A DNA stretch of 64,000 nt from contig NZ_NPDX01000001.1 of the NCBI RefSeq assembly GCF_002811945.1, forward strand, positions 806,001-870,000, read 5' to 3'. Positions within the stretch are counted from its first letter, which is position 1; each line of letters opens with the position of its first letter. The notes under the pieces are model-generated. The model was not told where the DNA came from. It saw nothing but the letters and a program-made list of their open reading frames with translations, and made no database searches. Both the position numbers and the translations under genes were made by a program. Positions 1 through 8,609 of the stretch are shown here, piece after piece. The stretch comes from Leptospira harrisiae. GTDB taxonomy: Bacteria; Spirochaetota; Leptospiria; Leptospirales; Leptospiraceae.

Positions 1-10
1 TGAAGATAGA

Positions 11-499
11 ATGAGAGTGATGGCAATCACCCATTTGATTATTATTCTCATCGAGGTTCTCTTGTTACGAAAGTTAAATATAACAAATGCAGGAATTCTG
101 TTACTAATTCAAGTCAATTTGTTTGTTTTCTGTCACAAACCGACAGAGACCAGCAAACTTTGGATGACACCGCCGCCAGAAGTAGCAAAAACTGCTGCCG
201 TGTATGGTGAAATTTGGAATCCTTTCCCTGTGGATGTGGAGATTCGAAACATTGTAAGTTCCACTTACAAAACAATAGAGTTCCATGAAACCAAAGTAGA
301 CAACGAAACTCAAGTTGCAAAGATGCGAAAGTTGGAATATCCTATACTTCTAAAAGCAAATCAATCGATCCAACTAGAGCGAACAGGAAAACATTTAATG
401 TTATACGACAAATTAAATCATTCAGAAAAATTAGAATTAGAACTAGAATTTTCGAATGGAGAAAGAAGAGTCATTATTGTAGAAGAGCGTTCATTATGA
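11..499 (+). CDS. PCu(A)C-type periplasmic copper chaperone
   Basis: A 162-residue protein with a hydrophobic N-terminus (about residues 5-40) followed by a PCu(A)C (DUF461) domain. Visible copper-site residues are His92, Met105, His128 and Met130 (an H-x-M pair), close to the family H...M...HxM pattern; AAVYGEIWN around 62-70 matches the family's first strand. PCu(A)C proteins bind Cu(I) in the periplasm and hand it to SCO proteins or to the CuA site of cytochrome c oxidase. Its stop overlaps the start of the SCO1-like gene by 4 bp (ATGA), which supports the role. Cys41 after LFVF is a poor lipobox but might be lipidated. The start is uncertain because the window begins 10 bp upstream; Met4 is an alternative. 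Confidence 0.8.
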   Translation: MRVMAITHLIIILIEVLLLRKLNITNAGILLLIQVNLFVFCHKPTETSKLWMTPPPEVAKTAAVYGEIWNPFPVDVEIRNIVSSTYKTIEFHETKVDNETQVAKMRKLEYPILLKANQSIQLERTGKHLMLYDKLNHSEKLELELEFSNGERRVIIVEERSL

Positions 500-1065
500 A
501 AAAAAAGTTTATTATAGTTTTGTTTGTTTGTGCTTTATTCGGAACTTGTGGTTCTGCTTTGGAATTCACAGATCTTCCGATTGGTGGGAATGTAGAAGCG
601 AAAGATAAAACAGGAAAACTGATTTCATTTCGATCTTTCTCTGAACCAGTGTTACTCGTTTTTTTTGGATACACCTATTGTCCTGATTTTTGTCCCAATA
701 CATTGGCAAAAATTAAAGCAGCAGTGGAACCGCTTTCAGAAGCAGAAAAAACAAAATTTAAAGTGGTGTTTATCTCTGTAGATCCAGAAAGAGATTCACC
801 AGAGACAACTACAAAGTATGTTCAATTTTATATACCGCAATCCATTGGACTATCGTTTTCAATAGATACTACTAACCAAATTCTGAAACAATATGCAGCC
901 TTTGTACAAAAGGCAGATGATGGCCAAAGTATTGACCATTCCACTTATATATACGTTTTAGATCAAAATCGGAAAACTCGAAAACTTATCAAGTCAACCG
1001 ATTCTATAGAGGTTATCACCAATTCCATACGAAAGTTAAGCAGCAATTCCATTGAGACGAAGTAG
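496..1065 (+). CDS. SCO1/SenC family copper chaperone for cytochrome oxidase assembly
   Basis: A 189-residue thioredoxin-fold protein with an N-terminal signal or lipoprotein leader (Cys18 in FGTCG). The copper ligands of the SCO family are all present: Cys62 and Cys66 in YCPDFCP, and His148 in IDHSTYIY. The SCO-typical ISVDPERD strand is at 93-100. The protein would act on the periplasmic side, delivering copper to, or reducing the cysteines of, the CuA centre of cytochrome c oxidase. It is translationally coupled to the upstream PCu(A)C gene. Its 3' end overlaps the convergent peptidase gene by 30 bp. An oxidase target is inferred from the family; no oxidase gene is in the window. Confidence 0.92.
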   Translation: MKKKFIIVLFVCALFGTCGSALEFTDLPIGGNVEAKDKTGKLISFRSFSEPVLLVFFGYTYCPDFCPNTLAKIKAAVEPLSEAEKTKFKVVFISVDPERDSPETTTKYVQFYIPQSIGLSFSIDTTNQILKQYAAFVQKADDGQSIDHSTYIYVLDQNRKTRKLIKSTDSIEVITNSIRKLSSNSIETK

Positions 1066-2982
1066 TGCATCAATCTCTGGATCTTTTCCATAAAAGTCTC
1101 GGAAGAGGTCCATTGCATTTCCAGATCCACCTTTTTCCAAAACTGTTTTTCTGAAATGTGCTGCATGGTCTAAATCAAAAACTCCTCTGTCAACAAACGA
1201 GTAGTAGGCGTTCGCGGAAAGTAGTTCTGCCCATTTGTAGGAATAATATCCGGCTGCATACCCACCTGAAAAAATATGAGTAAATGAATTTTGGAATTTG
1301 TTATAAACAGGAGGAAACACTACAGAAAATTCTTTTCTGACTTGGTCCAAAATTTCTTGGACTCTTTCCTCGGTTGGTTTTTCCAAATGGATCAACATAT
1401 CAAATTTAGCAAATTCCAATTGTCTAACCACTCCCATCGCAGACATAAAGTTTTTGGCCTTTACCATGGTTTCAATGTAAGAATTCGGAATGGGTTCTTT
1501 TGTTTCGTAGTGTTTGGCAAAAAGTTCTAAAACTTTTGGTTCATAAACAAAATTTTCTAAAAATTGAGAAGGGAATTCCACTGCATCCCATTCAACTCCA
1601 TTCACTCCACTTACAAACGGTTCGTTGACTCGCGAAAGAAGGTGATGGAGGGCATGACCTAGTTCATGGAAGAGAGTGACAACGTCACTTGGTCTTAGCA
1701 GTGAAGGTTGTGTTTTTGTGGCTTTAGGAAAACTTGCAACCACAAAGGCAACGGGAAGTTCGGTTTTTCCTGTTTCATCTTGGAAATGCGGTTTCCAATT
1801 GTGCATCCAAGCTCCACCTTTTTTCTCTGTTCGTACTTCTAAGTCCAAATACAATCGTGATCTTGTTTCGCCATCAACAACTAGGTCATAACAAAGAACA
1901 GATGGTTCCCATACGGTTGTATTTACTTGTTTAAATTTTACACCCAAAAGTTTTTCCAAAAATACAAAGGTACCATTTATTACAGTTTCTTTTTCTAAAT
2001 AGGGGCGATAGATTTCTTCATCATAAGAAAAAGATTCTTTTTTTAGTTTTTCTGAAAAGTAGGTTAGGTCCCAAGGTTCAAGATTGGATAACCCTAGTTT
2101 TTTAGCAAAATTTTTAATTTCATCTAGCTCTCGTTCGGCGATAGGTTTTGCTTTTTTACCTAAATGGTCTATAAATTCTAAAACCTGTTCTGGACTGTTT
2201 GCTACTTTTGTTGCCAAACTCAAATGAGCGTAAGAAGAGAAACCAAGAAGTTTGGCTTCCTTTTCTCGTAGCTCCAAAATTTCTTCCATTAACTTCCCAT
2301 TTTCGGGTGCGCGTGTACAATATCCATCATAGAGTTTTTTTCTAATTTCTCTGTTTTCACCATAGGTCATATAAGCAATGTAAGATGGAAATTGTAAGGT
2401 AAATAAATAACTTCCATCCTCTTGTTTTGCTGAAATTTTTTCGCTTTCGGGAAGTCCTTTTACCTCTTCTTCTGTCAGTTTAAGAGAAAATGCGTTGGTT
2501 GCGTTCAGAACGTTCTGTGAAAATTGGTTGGAAAGGTCTGACAATCGTATTACAATTTGTTTGAGTTCTTCTTTAGTTTTTTTTTCGAGTCCCACCCCAG
2601 ACAATCGGAAGTCTCGAATTTCATTTTCTAATACTTTTTTGGCTTCACTAGACAAACTTGTTTCTGCTGATTGGATTTTCAAAAATGCAGAAAAGATATC
2701 TTCATTTTGTCCAAGGTCAGTATAATATTCGCTTAGTTTCGGTAAAAGCCGGCTATATATGGTTTGGCTTTCGTCACTGTTTTTGACTGAATTGAGATGT
2801 GAAATTTCTGTAACAAGATCACTTAACTCTGTTTGGATTCTTTGGTAAGGTTTAACGAAGTTTTGAAATGTTGGTTTGTCGTTATTCAGTAGAGATTGGA
2901 TGAACTTTTTGTTAGACTCCATTTTTTCTAAAATGGCAGTTTCTTTTTTAGGAAGATTTTCAGAATGAAATTCAGGAAACAT
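1036..2982 (-). CDS. prlC: M3 family oligopeptidase (oligopeptidase A / dipeptidyl carboxypeptidase type)
   Basis: A 648-residue zinc metallopeptidase of family M3. The HEXXH motif is His439-Glu440-Leu-Gly-His443, and the third zinc ligand is Glu469 in DAVEFPSQFLENF. The length fits PrlC/OpdA and Dcp, and there is no signal peptide, so it should be a cytosolic enzyme degrading short peptides, including cleaved signal peptides. The start lies 67 bp from a divergent gene, so each must carry its own promoter in that gap. The 3' end overlaps the SCO1-like gene antisense by 30 bp. PrlC and Dcp cannot be told apart by eye, so the symbol is tentative. Confidence 0.9.
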   Translation of the reverse strand: MFPEFHSENLPKKETAILEKMESNKKFIQSLLNNDKPTFQNFVKPYQRIQTELSDLVTEISHLNSVKNSDESQTIYSRLLPKLSEYYTDLGQNEDIFSAFLKIQSAETSLSSEAKKVLENEIRDFRLSGVGLEKKTKEELKQIVIRLSDLSNQFSQNVLNATNAFSLKLTEEEVKGLPESEKISAKQEDGSYLFTLQFPSYIAYMTYGENREIRKKLYDGYCTRAPENGKLMEEILELREKEAKLLGFSSYAHLSLATKVANSPEQVLEFIDHLGKKAKPIAERELDEIKNFAKKLGLSNLEPWDLTYFSEKLKKESFSYDEEIYRPYLEKETVINGTFVFLEKLLGVKFKQVNTTVWEPSVLCYDLVVDGETRSRLYLDLEVRTEKKGGAWMHNWKPHFQDETGKTELPVAFVVASFPKATKTQPSLLRPSDVVTLFHELGHALHHLLSRVNEPFVSGVNGVEWDAVEFPSQFLENFVYEPKVLELFAKHYETKEPIPNSYIETMVKAKNFMSAMGVVRQLEFAKFDMLIHLEKPTEERVQEILDQVRKEFSVVFPPVYNKFQNSFTHIFSGGYAAGYYSYKWAELLSANAYYSFVDRGVFDLDHAAHFRKTVLEKGGSGNAMDLFRDFYGKDPEIDALLRLNGIAA

Positions 2983-3049
2983 AAAGACCTCTATTGATTT
3001 AGACTCGATTTCAATTGATATTATGTCAGTTTGGAAGTAGAGGGAAAGG

Positions 3050-3454
3050 ATGCCACCGGAAAAAAGTAAAATTGTTTTCTTTGATGGGGTTTGCCATTTG
3101 TGTATGGGATCCGTTCAGTTCCTTCTGAAAAGAAACCAAAAAGAAAATTTATATTTTTCTTCCATTGGTTCTGAAACTTTTCAATCCCTTTTTTCAAAGG
3201 ATTTAATACCTAATCTTCCGGATAGCATTTTGTATTGGAAAGAAGATACATTGTATTTAGAATCCGATGCCATTTTACAACTGGTTAGGGAACTAAAATT
3301 CCCTTGGTTTTTATTTTTTGGATTCTGGTTTTTCCCGCGAATGATTCGAAATTCGATTTATCGGTTTATCGCCAAACGTAGGTATGTTTGGTTTGGGAAA
3401 GCAGAAGCTTGTATGGTTCCTTCACCAAACATAAAAAAACGATTTTTGAACTAA
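3050..3454 (+). CDS. DCC-family thiol-disulfide oxidoreductase-like protein (DUF393)
   Basis: A 134-residue protein that opens with VFFDGVCHLC, the DGxCxxC signature of the DCC (DUF393) family, with Cys15 and Cys18. A hydrophobic stretch near 85-105 (PWFLFFGFWFFPRM) and a basic C-terminus follow, as in family members of about 130 residues. The family is predicted to have a thioredoxin-like fold with redox-active cysteines; substrates are not established. A strong ribosome binding site (AGAGGGAAAGG) precedes the ATG. Its stop overlaps the convergent glycosyltransferase gene by 4 bp. Confidence 0.88.
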   Translation: MPPEKSKIVFFDGVCHLCMGSVQFLLKRNQKENLYFSSIGSETFQSLFSKDLIPNLPDSILYWKEDTLYLESDAILQLVRELKFPWFLFFGFWFFPRMIRNSIYRFIAKRRYVWFGKAEACMVPSPNIKKRFLN

Positions 3455-4923
3455 GGATCTTTTGTTTTGACAAGCCTAAGATTTAGTTTTTTATTTCGAT
3501 CATAGGCATAGATAGAAAAAGAATCTCCCACAGGTTCCCAATCCACTCCCATACCTTTCCAAATCTGGTAGTCAGAATCAGAGACTAATAAGTATCCTTT
3601 GGTTGATTGGACTTCAGACCAAGTGATTTCGTTTATGGGCCGGTGGTAATAAAATGCGAAACTCGGGATTCCATGTGACCCAAATGAATGTAATGTTTTT
3701 TCGATGGGAACGTATCCGTTAATAATCCCTGCCATATTTTTCGTATCCTTTCTGATTTCCGAAAACTTGGGAAGGATCACAAAAGAAATGATGGTTATCA
3801 TCACAAGTGAGACCGTTAGGTAAATTCGATACATATAGATTTGGTTGTGTTTTCTCGCGAGTTGGTCTCCTAATAAAATGGAAAGAATGGGATAAGCGGA
3901 AAGGGGATAAGAAGGAAGTTTACTTGCCAATCCTTCGTAAAATATCCAAGAAAAAACAAGTCCAAGGAGTAAAAAACGTTTTGGTGTAAATGTATAATCG
4001 GATTCTTTCCAAAGCCAAGGGAAAAGATCTTTAAAAACTCTTAGACCATTTGTTTTGATTAAGGCAAATAGTTTCCAACCATTTTCATAGAGAAAGGATA
4101 AATAAATTCTAGTCCAGGGAAATAACGTCACTACGAATAACATAAGATAGGTGCCGGGTGGGCCCGCTTGACCAAAAACAGGATCTGTCGCACGACGAAA
4201 GATATACCAGTCCAACATCCATCGAATGAGTTCTCCATTATCTTTTTGCCATGAAAGGTAACCCCATAAAAATAATGGAATCGCACTAACAGGAAGCCAT
4301 AAAAAGGGATGAAGGCCCCAAATTTTAGAACGGATTTCGTTGATACTTAAAAGAAGAACACATGTCCCTCCAAGGAAAATCAAGATGGGAGGACCTTTTA
4401 CAAGTAGCCCTAAACTAACACTGAACCAAAACAAAAAAACAAAACGTTTTTTGTTAGATTTGATCCAATGGTAAAGAGATACAAACCCAGCCATTCCAAA
4501 AAAAACTAAAGGAGAATCGACCAAAGCTATTTTCCCATTGAGTGGAAAATACAGAGAAAATCCTAATATACTAAATGCGTATAATGCTGTCCTTGAACAA
4601 AACATAACGTTTGTCAGATGGTAAGTTAATAAACTTGTTCCTAAGATACAAATTGTGGGAAATAGACGCAAAACCCATTCGGAAACACCGAAGGTTTTGA
4701 AAAAAAAGGATGTGATCCAGAAATGAAGTGGTGGTTTGCGATGAGGAGTGGAATAGGGGAATTCCATTCTGAGATAATCTCCGTTTTCCACCATAGTTCG
4801 AGAAAAACCAGCATAAGCTGCTTCATCTTGGTCAACCAAGGGAGAGGTATTTCCATAAAATAAAAATATGGTTAAGGCAAAAAGTAAGATCAGAAAAGTG
4901 CGGTGGACAGATAAGAATTTCAC
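3451..4923 (-). CDS. Glycosyltransferase family 39-like membrane protein (ArnT/PMT type)
   Basis: A 490-residue polytopic membrane protein with about ten hydrophobic helices. The first extracytoplasmic loop has the acidic motif DQDEAAY (31-37) followed by RKPPLHFW near 63-70, the pattern of lipid-linked-sugar transferases of the GT39/GT83 clan, such as ArnT. It probably transfers a sugar from a polyprenyl phosphate donor to lipid A, protein or another envelope acceptor; the substrate cannot be read from the sequence. The start codon is GTG with GGAG three bases upstream. A 19-bp palindrome lies 23 bp upstream of the start. Confidence 0.82.
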   Translation of the reverse strand: MKFLSVHRTFLILLFALTIFLFYGNTSPLVDQDEAAYAGFSRTMVENGDYLRMEFPYSTPHRKPPLHFWITSFFFKTFGVSEWVLRLFPTICILGTSLLTYHLTNVMFCSRTALYAFSILGFSLYFPLNGKIALVDSPLVFFGMAGFVSLYHWIKSNKKRFVFLFWFSVSLGLLVKGPPILIFLGGTCVLLLSINEIRSKIWGLHPFLWLPVSAIPLFLWGYLSWQKDNGELIRWMLDWYIFRRATDPVFGQAGPPGTYLMLFVVTLFPWTRIYLSFLYENGWKLFALIKTNGLRVFKDLFPWLWKESDYTFTPKRFLLLGLVFSWIFYEGLASKLPSYPLSAYPILSILLGDQLARKHNQIYMYRIYLTVSLVMITIISFVILPKFSEIRKDTKNMAGIINGYVPIEKTLHSFGSHGIPSFAFYYHRPINEITWSEVQSTKGYLLVSDSDYQIWKGMGVDWEPVGDSFSIYAYDRNKKLNLRLVKTKDP

Positions 4924-4945
4924 AGTCTCCAGACAGATAATTCAG

Positions 4946-4964
4946 TCTGCTTTGTCAAAGCAGA
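4946..4964. promoter_or_regulatory. Perfect 19-bp palindrome, operator candidate
   Basis: TCTGCTTTG, a single central T, then CAAAGCAGA: a perfect 9-bp inverted repeat in the 118-bp divergent gap between the GT39-like gene (start 4923, minus) and the PHP gene (start 5042, plus). The one-base centre makes an RNA hairpin unlikely and suits a dimeric DNA-binding protein. No regulator is identified. Confidence 0.45.
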
Positions 4965-5041
4965 TTTGAATTCTTAGGTTTGTATTCATTTTGTAACAAA
5001 ACTGGAATCAAATTGGAAAAAAAGAACTATAGAGTTTGGAT

Positions 5042-6187
5042 ATGCTTTTCAATGTTCCTGCACCCATTACCGACACCGGAAGGCAAACGGCGAACAGACC
5101 ATCCTTATGGAAGTATCGTTACGTACTGGTTTTAATTTCATTATTTGGAATATTGGCCGTTTACCAACTAGCGGTTGTTCTTCTACTTAGAAAAACGATT
5201 ATCCTACCTTCCTCACCATTTCAAGGATCCAAACTAGCCAATCCATACCAAAATTGGAAAGGGGAAGGACAAGAAAAGATTTCATTACATACTCATTCTG
5301 ACGAGGTTTGGTTTACTCCAGAAAGACATAAAGTTTCAGAAATTGTCTCTGAATACAAACGAGAAGGTTTTTCAAATGTTGCCATCACTGATTATGGTCA
5401 AATTTCCGAGACAGAAAATCCAGAATACATTCGTGGATTGGAATGGGGACAAAATATAAAAAAACGCCATCTTTTGGCCATTGGAATTAAAAAATCTTTT
5501 TATGATTATTTCCCAATTTATGCTACAAGAGAAAATCTCAATTGGGTTATGGATCGTATGCAAAAGTTAGGTGGATATGTTATCATACCCCATCCTAAAC
5601 TATTTGATTCTTTTTCCAGAGAGGAGATGACTTCTTTAGGTGGTTTTCAAGCTGTAGAAGTATATTCTCCGTATGGAGATGATTCAAAAATTTTGGATAA
5701 TTTACTTAGCCAAGGACGAAATGTTCACTGTATGGCAAGTGATGACTTACATTATTTTCCTGAAACTTCAATCAGACGTTTTGAGCAGCCAAGTTGGAAA
5801 AATGCCATTCAAATGTTGGGCAACCAAAGAGGGCGGAAAGGGGAAAGTTTTCTTCGTTATATCGTTACAAAAGAAGGAACAAAAGACCAATCCTCCGTAT
5901 TATCGGCTCTACAATCAGGATCGTTTTATTGTGTGAAAAAGTTTTTCCATGGAGCAGACGATCCAAAGGTTCCAAGAATCCAAGTGACGGACCAGAAGAT
6001 TCTATTGAGTTCTAACGAGCGTTATTTAGAAATACGTTTTATTGGCCAATCAGGTGAGATTTTACAAGTGGACCCGGACACAAATATTGCCAAATATCAA
6101 TTTCAAGAAAAAGATTCTTATGTGAGGTTGGAGATCGTGGGTATCACTGGATCCATTCTCTCCAACGCAATTTATAGAAACAACTAG
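5042..6187 (+). CDS. Membrane-anchored PHP-domain phosphoesterase-like protein
   Basis: A 381-residue protein with a transmembrane segment at about 27-49 and then a PHP (polymerase and histidinol phosphatase) metal-dependent hydrolase domain. Visible motifs are SLHTHSDEV (His83, His85), AITDYGQ (Asp117), GLEWGQ, VIIPHPK and ASDDLHYF, covering most metal-ligand positions. The usual TDH is TDY here, so one ligand is replaced by tyrosine. The catalytic domain should sit outside the cytoplasm. ATG 5042 is chosen because GAG sits 7 bp upstream; TTG 5036 is possible. Substrate unknown. Confidence 0.75.
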   Translation: MLFNVPAPITDTGRQTANRPSLWKYRYVLVLISLFGILAVYQLAVVLLLRKTIILPSSPFQGSKLANPYQNWKGEGQEKISLHTHSDEVWFTPERHKVSEIVSEYKREGFSNVAITDYGQISETENPEYIRGLEWGQNIKKRHLLAIGIKKSFYDYFPIYATRENLNWVMDRMQKLGGYVIIPHPKLFDSFSREEMTSLGGFQAVEVYSPYGDDSKILDNLLSQGRNVHCMASDDLHYFPETSIRRFEQPSWKNAIQMLGNQRGRKGESFLRYIVTKEGTKDQSSVLSALQSGSFYCVKKFFHGADDPKVPRIQVTDQKILLSSNERYLEIRFIGQSGEILQVDPDTNIAKYQFQEKDSYVRLEIVGITGSILSNAIYRNN

Positions 6188-6218
6188 CGGTTTTTAAATT
6201 TGGTCTCTCTGATGACCG

Positions 6219-7442
6219 TTATTTAAATGTTAGGTTTTGGTCGGAACCATCAAACGCATCCAAAAACGCTTTGGAAGTAGTTTCGTATTGTTTGACAGTG
6301 CCTAGTGCTGTTTGACCTGAAATACTTGCACCGAAGGCAACATAAGTTCTATTAAAAGCTTCATCTACAGACATAAAATCGGCTCCACCAACAGTTGGAC
6401 TTGGATAGTCTTGGGGAACTTGGGCCGCTAACAACTGATCCGTTACATATCCATTAATATTAAAAATTCCATAAGACAAACGGACATTAGGAGAAGATGG
6501 AGTTTCAGGTATGGCACAGATTGTTTCCGGCCTTGCGGTACTCATAGTAAATGTTGCTTTGGCAGTCGTTTGGAAAGGAGAATCAAACTTTTGCATATAA
6601 GCCAATGCATAGTAAATTTGGTCGCTAGAGCCAGTTCCTTGCGCTGTGTTGCAGACAGTTTTTAAATTGTCTAATGCCGTTGCTCCCGATGGATTCACTT
6701 CTTTGAGTTTCGTAAAGGTCAAACGAACCACAGAGCGAAAACAAAGTTGTCTTCCCGCATCTACTTCCGTTAGAACCACTCGACCATGTTTACTAATCCA
6801 ACTTACGTTTTCTGGTCCGTTTCTCCATGTATAAGTTTGGAATTTGGTTCCATACACTGAATCATTTGCAGTATAACTTTCAGTGATGACATTTCCTACA
6901 TTGGCAAATTGAGGATTTCCAAAATCAACCAATCGATAGTAAACCAAAGCTCCATCGTTTCCTAAAGTTGTCTCTGGATCATCGAAGAACAATTGTAAGG
7001 AGGGAGTGGAGGCCCCTGTTTTTTTAATTTCAAAAAAATGGTTAAATGTTTTGGTACCCGTATAAGCAGTGGAAGCGATTCCTGAAATAGATTGGCTGAT
7101 TTTGATAGTAAGAGTTGCAGAACCAAATCCGCTTAAATTGACATTGTTTAAGACATCATTCCTTGGTGCAGAACTATTGAAGTAACCTGCGTTTTTTAAT
7201 GCAAGGATCAGTGAATCGATGATTCCTGAATTCCCCCGAGCCCAGGTGGCTGATTGGCGCACAAAACCCCAGTTATCTGCACTAGTTGCCGACCAAAGTT
7301 TTTCGGAACCAATTCCCAAATGGATGGCATTACTAAATAAATGAATGAGTTGGTCGTTTCTGTTCAAACGGGTGAGTTTGTTGAAATCGGAAAGATGAAG
7401 GCTCATCCCAAAAAATATGAGCGTATAAAGAATCTTTTTCAT
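6219..7442 (-). CDS. Secreted protein of unknown function
   Basis: A 407-residue protein with a short hydrophobic leader (ILYTLIFFGMSLHL). The body is rich in Ser, Thr, Asn and Gly, with few long hydrophobic stretches and many predicted beta segments, as expected for an exported protein. No family is recognised. It starts 3 bp after the stop of the small lipoprotein gene at 7446-7649 and is probably the last gene of the minus-strand FecR/DUF4384 cluster. Four spaced cysteines (for example in RQLCFRS, LKTVCNTAQ and PETICAIPE) could form disulfides. Confidence 0.7.
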   Translation of the reverse strand: MKKILYTLIFFGMSLHLSDFNKLTRLNRNDQLIHLFSNAIHLGIGSEKLWSATSADNWGFVRQSATWARGNSGIIDSLILALKNAGYFNSSAPRNDVLNNVNLSGFGSATLTIKISQSISGIASTAYTGTKTFNHFFEIKKTGASTPSLQLFFDDPETTLGNDGALVYYRLVDFGNPQFANVGNVITESYTANDSVYGTKFQTYTWRNGPENVSWISKHGRVVLTEVDAGRQLCFRSVVRLTFTKLKEVNPSGATALDNLKTVCNTAQGTGSSDQIYYALAYMQKFDSPFQTTAKATFTMSTARPETICAIPETPSSPNVRLSYGIFNINGYVTDQLLAAQVPQDYPSPTVGGADFMSVDEAFNRTYVAFGASISGQTALGTVKQYETTSKAFLDAFDGSDQNLTFK

Positions 7443-7445
7443 GAT

Positions 7446-7649
7446 TTACTCAGCGATTCCTTTGGGAATACAAATTGTAAATCCAGACTTGGGTCCAGAG
7501 CAACCAGCCGATTGGTTGTAGGCCCAAACGGAAAGTAGGAGTGCTCCTAGGACATTTTCGTCTTTTTTATCATCTTTTTGAAATAACGAACAAGAGACGA
7601 GTGTACTAAGTGCGATGAGGGAGCTGATTTGAATGATAAAACTTCTCAT
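7446..7649 (-). CDS. Small putative lipoprotein
   Basis: About 67 residues. A hydrophobic leader ends in LSTLVSC, a good lipobox, followed by SLFQKDDKKDEN, a charged tether typical of spirochaete lipoproteins. The C-terminus has two more cysteines (GCSGPKSGFTICIP). The start is uncertain: ATG 7649 has AAAGG only one base upstream, and TTG 7661 lacks a ribosome binding site. The start codon lies in the arm of a long inverted repeat (7638-7679). It is followed after 3 bp by the 407-residue secreted protein gene. No family recognised. Confidence 0.6.
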   Translation of the reverse strand: MRSFIIQISSLIALSTLVSCSLFQKDDKKDENVLGALLLSVWAYNQSAGCSGPKSGFTICIPKGIAE

Positions 7650-7679
7650 ACCTTTGATCAAAAAGATCTGAGAAGTTTT
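7638..7679 (-). terminator. Inverted repeat over a start codon (terminator or translational control)
   Basis: AAAACTTCTCA at 7638-7648 pairs perfectly with TGAGAAGTTTT at 7669-7679. Inside the loop GATC (7656-7659) can pair with GATC (7665-7668). On the minus strand the structure lies between the DUF4384 stop (7689) and the small lipoprotein start (7649), and its 3' arm contains the start codon and ends in TTTT. It could be an intrinsic terminator or could mask the ribosome binding site. Confidence 0.5.
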
Positions 7680-7688
7680 TGCAAGAAT

Positions 7689-8609
7689 TTATCGAGAGAG
7701 GATTTGGTATTCCCACTCCATCACTGGACTTTGTTCAATGGATGCGGTGAGAGTATTGGGCAATACAATCATTGGTTTGATACTGGTCTTGGTTCCTGTG
7801 ACAGCTGGGGGCAGGAGCCTATAGAAAGAATCTTCTTTTTTGCCTCTGAGTTGGAACTCCTTCCATTCCTCGCGAGAAGCAAAAGCACGTATCTTGTCTT
7901 TAGAAGAAGTAGAGGATGCCCTAAACGAAATTCGTTTATCAGGAATAGTCACGCGATCGCCCTTGCGGACAAAATTATCATTTTGAATTTGGTTTGGAAA
8001 TAGGAGGATTGGTTCTCCTTTTTGATTTTCGGGAACTAATACGACATAGACATAGTTGTCTTCTGCAGATTCAATTTCAAAACGAATGGGTTCACCGGCA
8101 ACATAAGTTGGTTTTAAGGAATTGATTTTGAGTTGGGCATTGGATCCTGAACCCGTTTCTGACAAAGCTAAGTAAATATTTTTTTTATCTAAAAATCCGA
8201 GGAAATCGGAGACAAGAGCCTTCGAAAGACTCTCCGGAAGTGAATTACGGTATTCCAATTTTTGGTGTAAAACATCCACAAAGGAAATCACCGCCTGTCC
8301 ATCTTCCGTAGAAACGAGAAGGAGTTTATCCATGGCTGTGAGTCGTTTTAAACGGAGAACAGTTTCTTCCGATGGATTTCCTTCTTTATCAAATTCCCAA
8401 ATACCAGGCTCAAACTCTTTTAAGGCCGGTGTCACTACTCCCCGCGATGTAGTCTGGATTTCTTCTCTAATAAAATCACGCAGAGTCAAGGCATCGTCGG
8501 ATGAAGAAATTGTCTCTATTGCAATTTTATAAACAGGTAACCTTCCAATTTTGTCAGAAGAAAAGAGTGAAAGAGAAATAATCGAAGAGAGAACTAGGAA
8601 TTGTTTCAT
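7689..8609 (-). CDS. DUF4384 domain-containing exported protein
   Basis: A 306-residue protein with a signal peptide (QFLVLSSIISLSLF). The C-terminal half (about 175-270) has the DUF4384 pattern: YVAGEPIRFEIESAEDNYV, then VLVPENQKGEPILLFPN and VTIPDKRISFRASS. DUF4384 modules occur in envelope proteins that sense or bind; the biochemical role is unsettled. The N-terminal part (KIAIETISSSDDALTLRDF...) resembles regions of leptospiral proteins that assess other components. It overlaps the FecR gene by one base (TAATG), so the two are translationally coupled and likely work together. Confidence 0.82.
   Translation of the reverse strand: MKQFLVLSSIISLSLFSSDKIGRLPVYKIAIETISSSDDALTLRDFIREEIQTTSRGVVTPALKEFEPGIWEFDKEGNPSEETVLRLKRLTAMDKLLLVSTEDGQAVISFVDVLHQKLEYRNSLPESLSKALVSDFLGFLDKKNIYLALSETGSGSNAQLKINSLKPTYVAGEPIRFEIESAEDNYVYVVLVPENQKGEPILLFPNQIQNDNFVRKGDRVTIPDKRISFRASSTSSKDKIRAFASREEWKEFQLRGKKEDSFYRLLPPAVTGTKTSIKPMIVLPNTLTASIEQSPVMEWEYQILSR

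Noticed and set aside
7629..8003. Plus-strand open frame of 124 codons
   Set aside because: Antisense shadow of the DUF4384 gene with no family features or leader.
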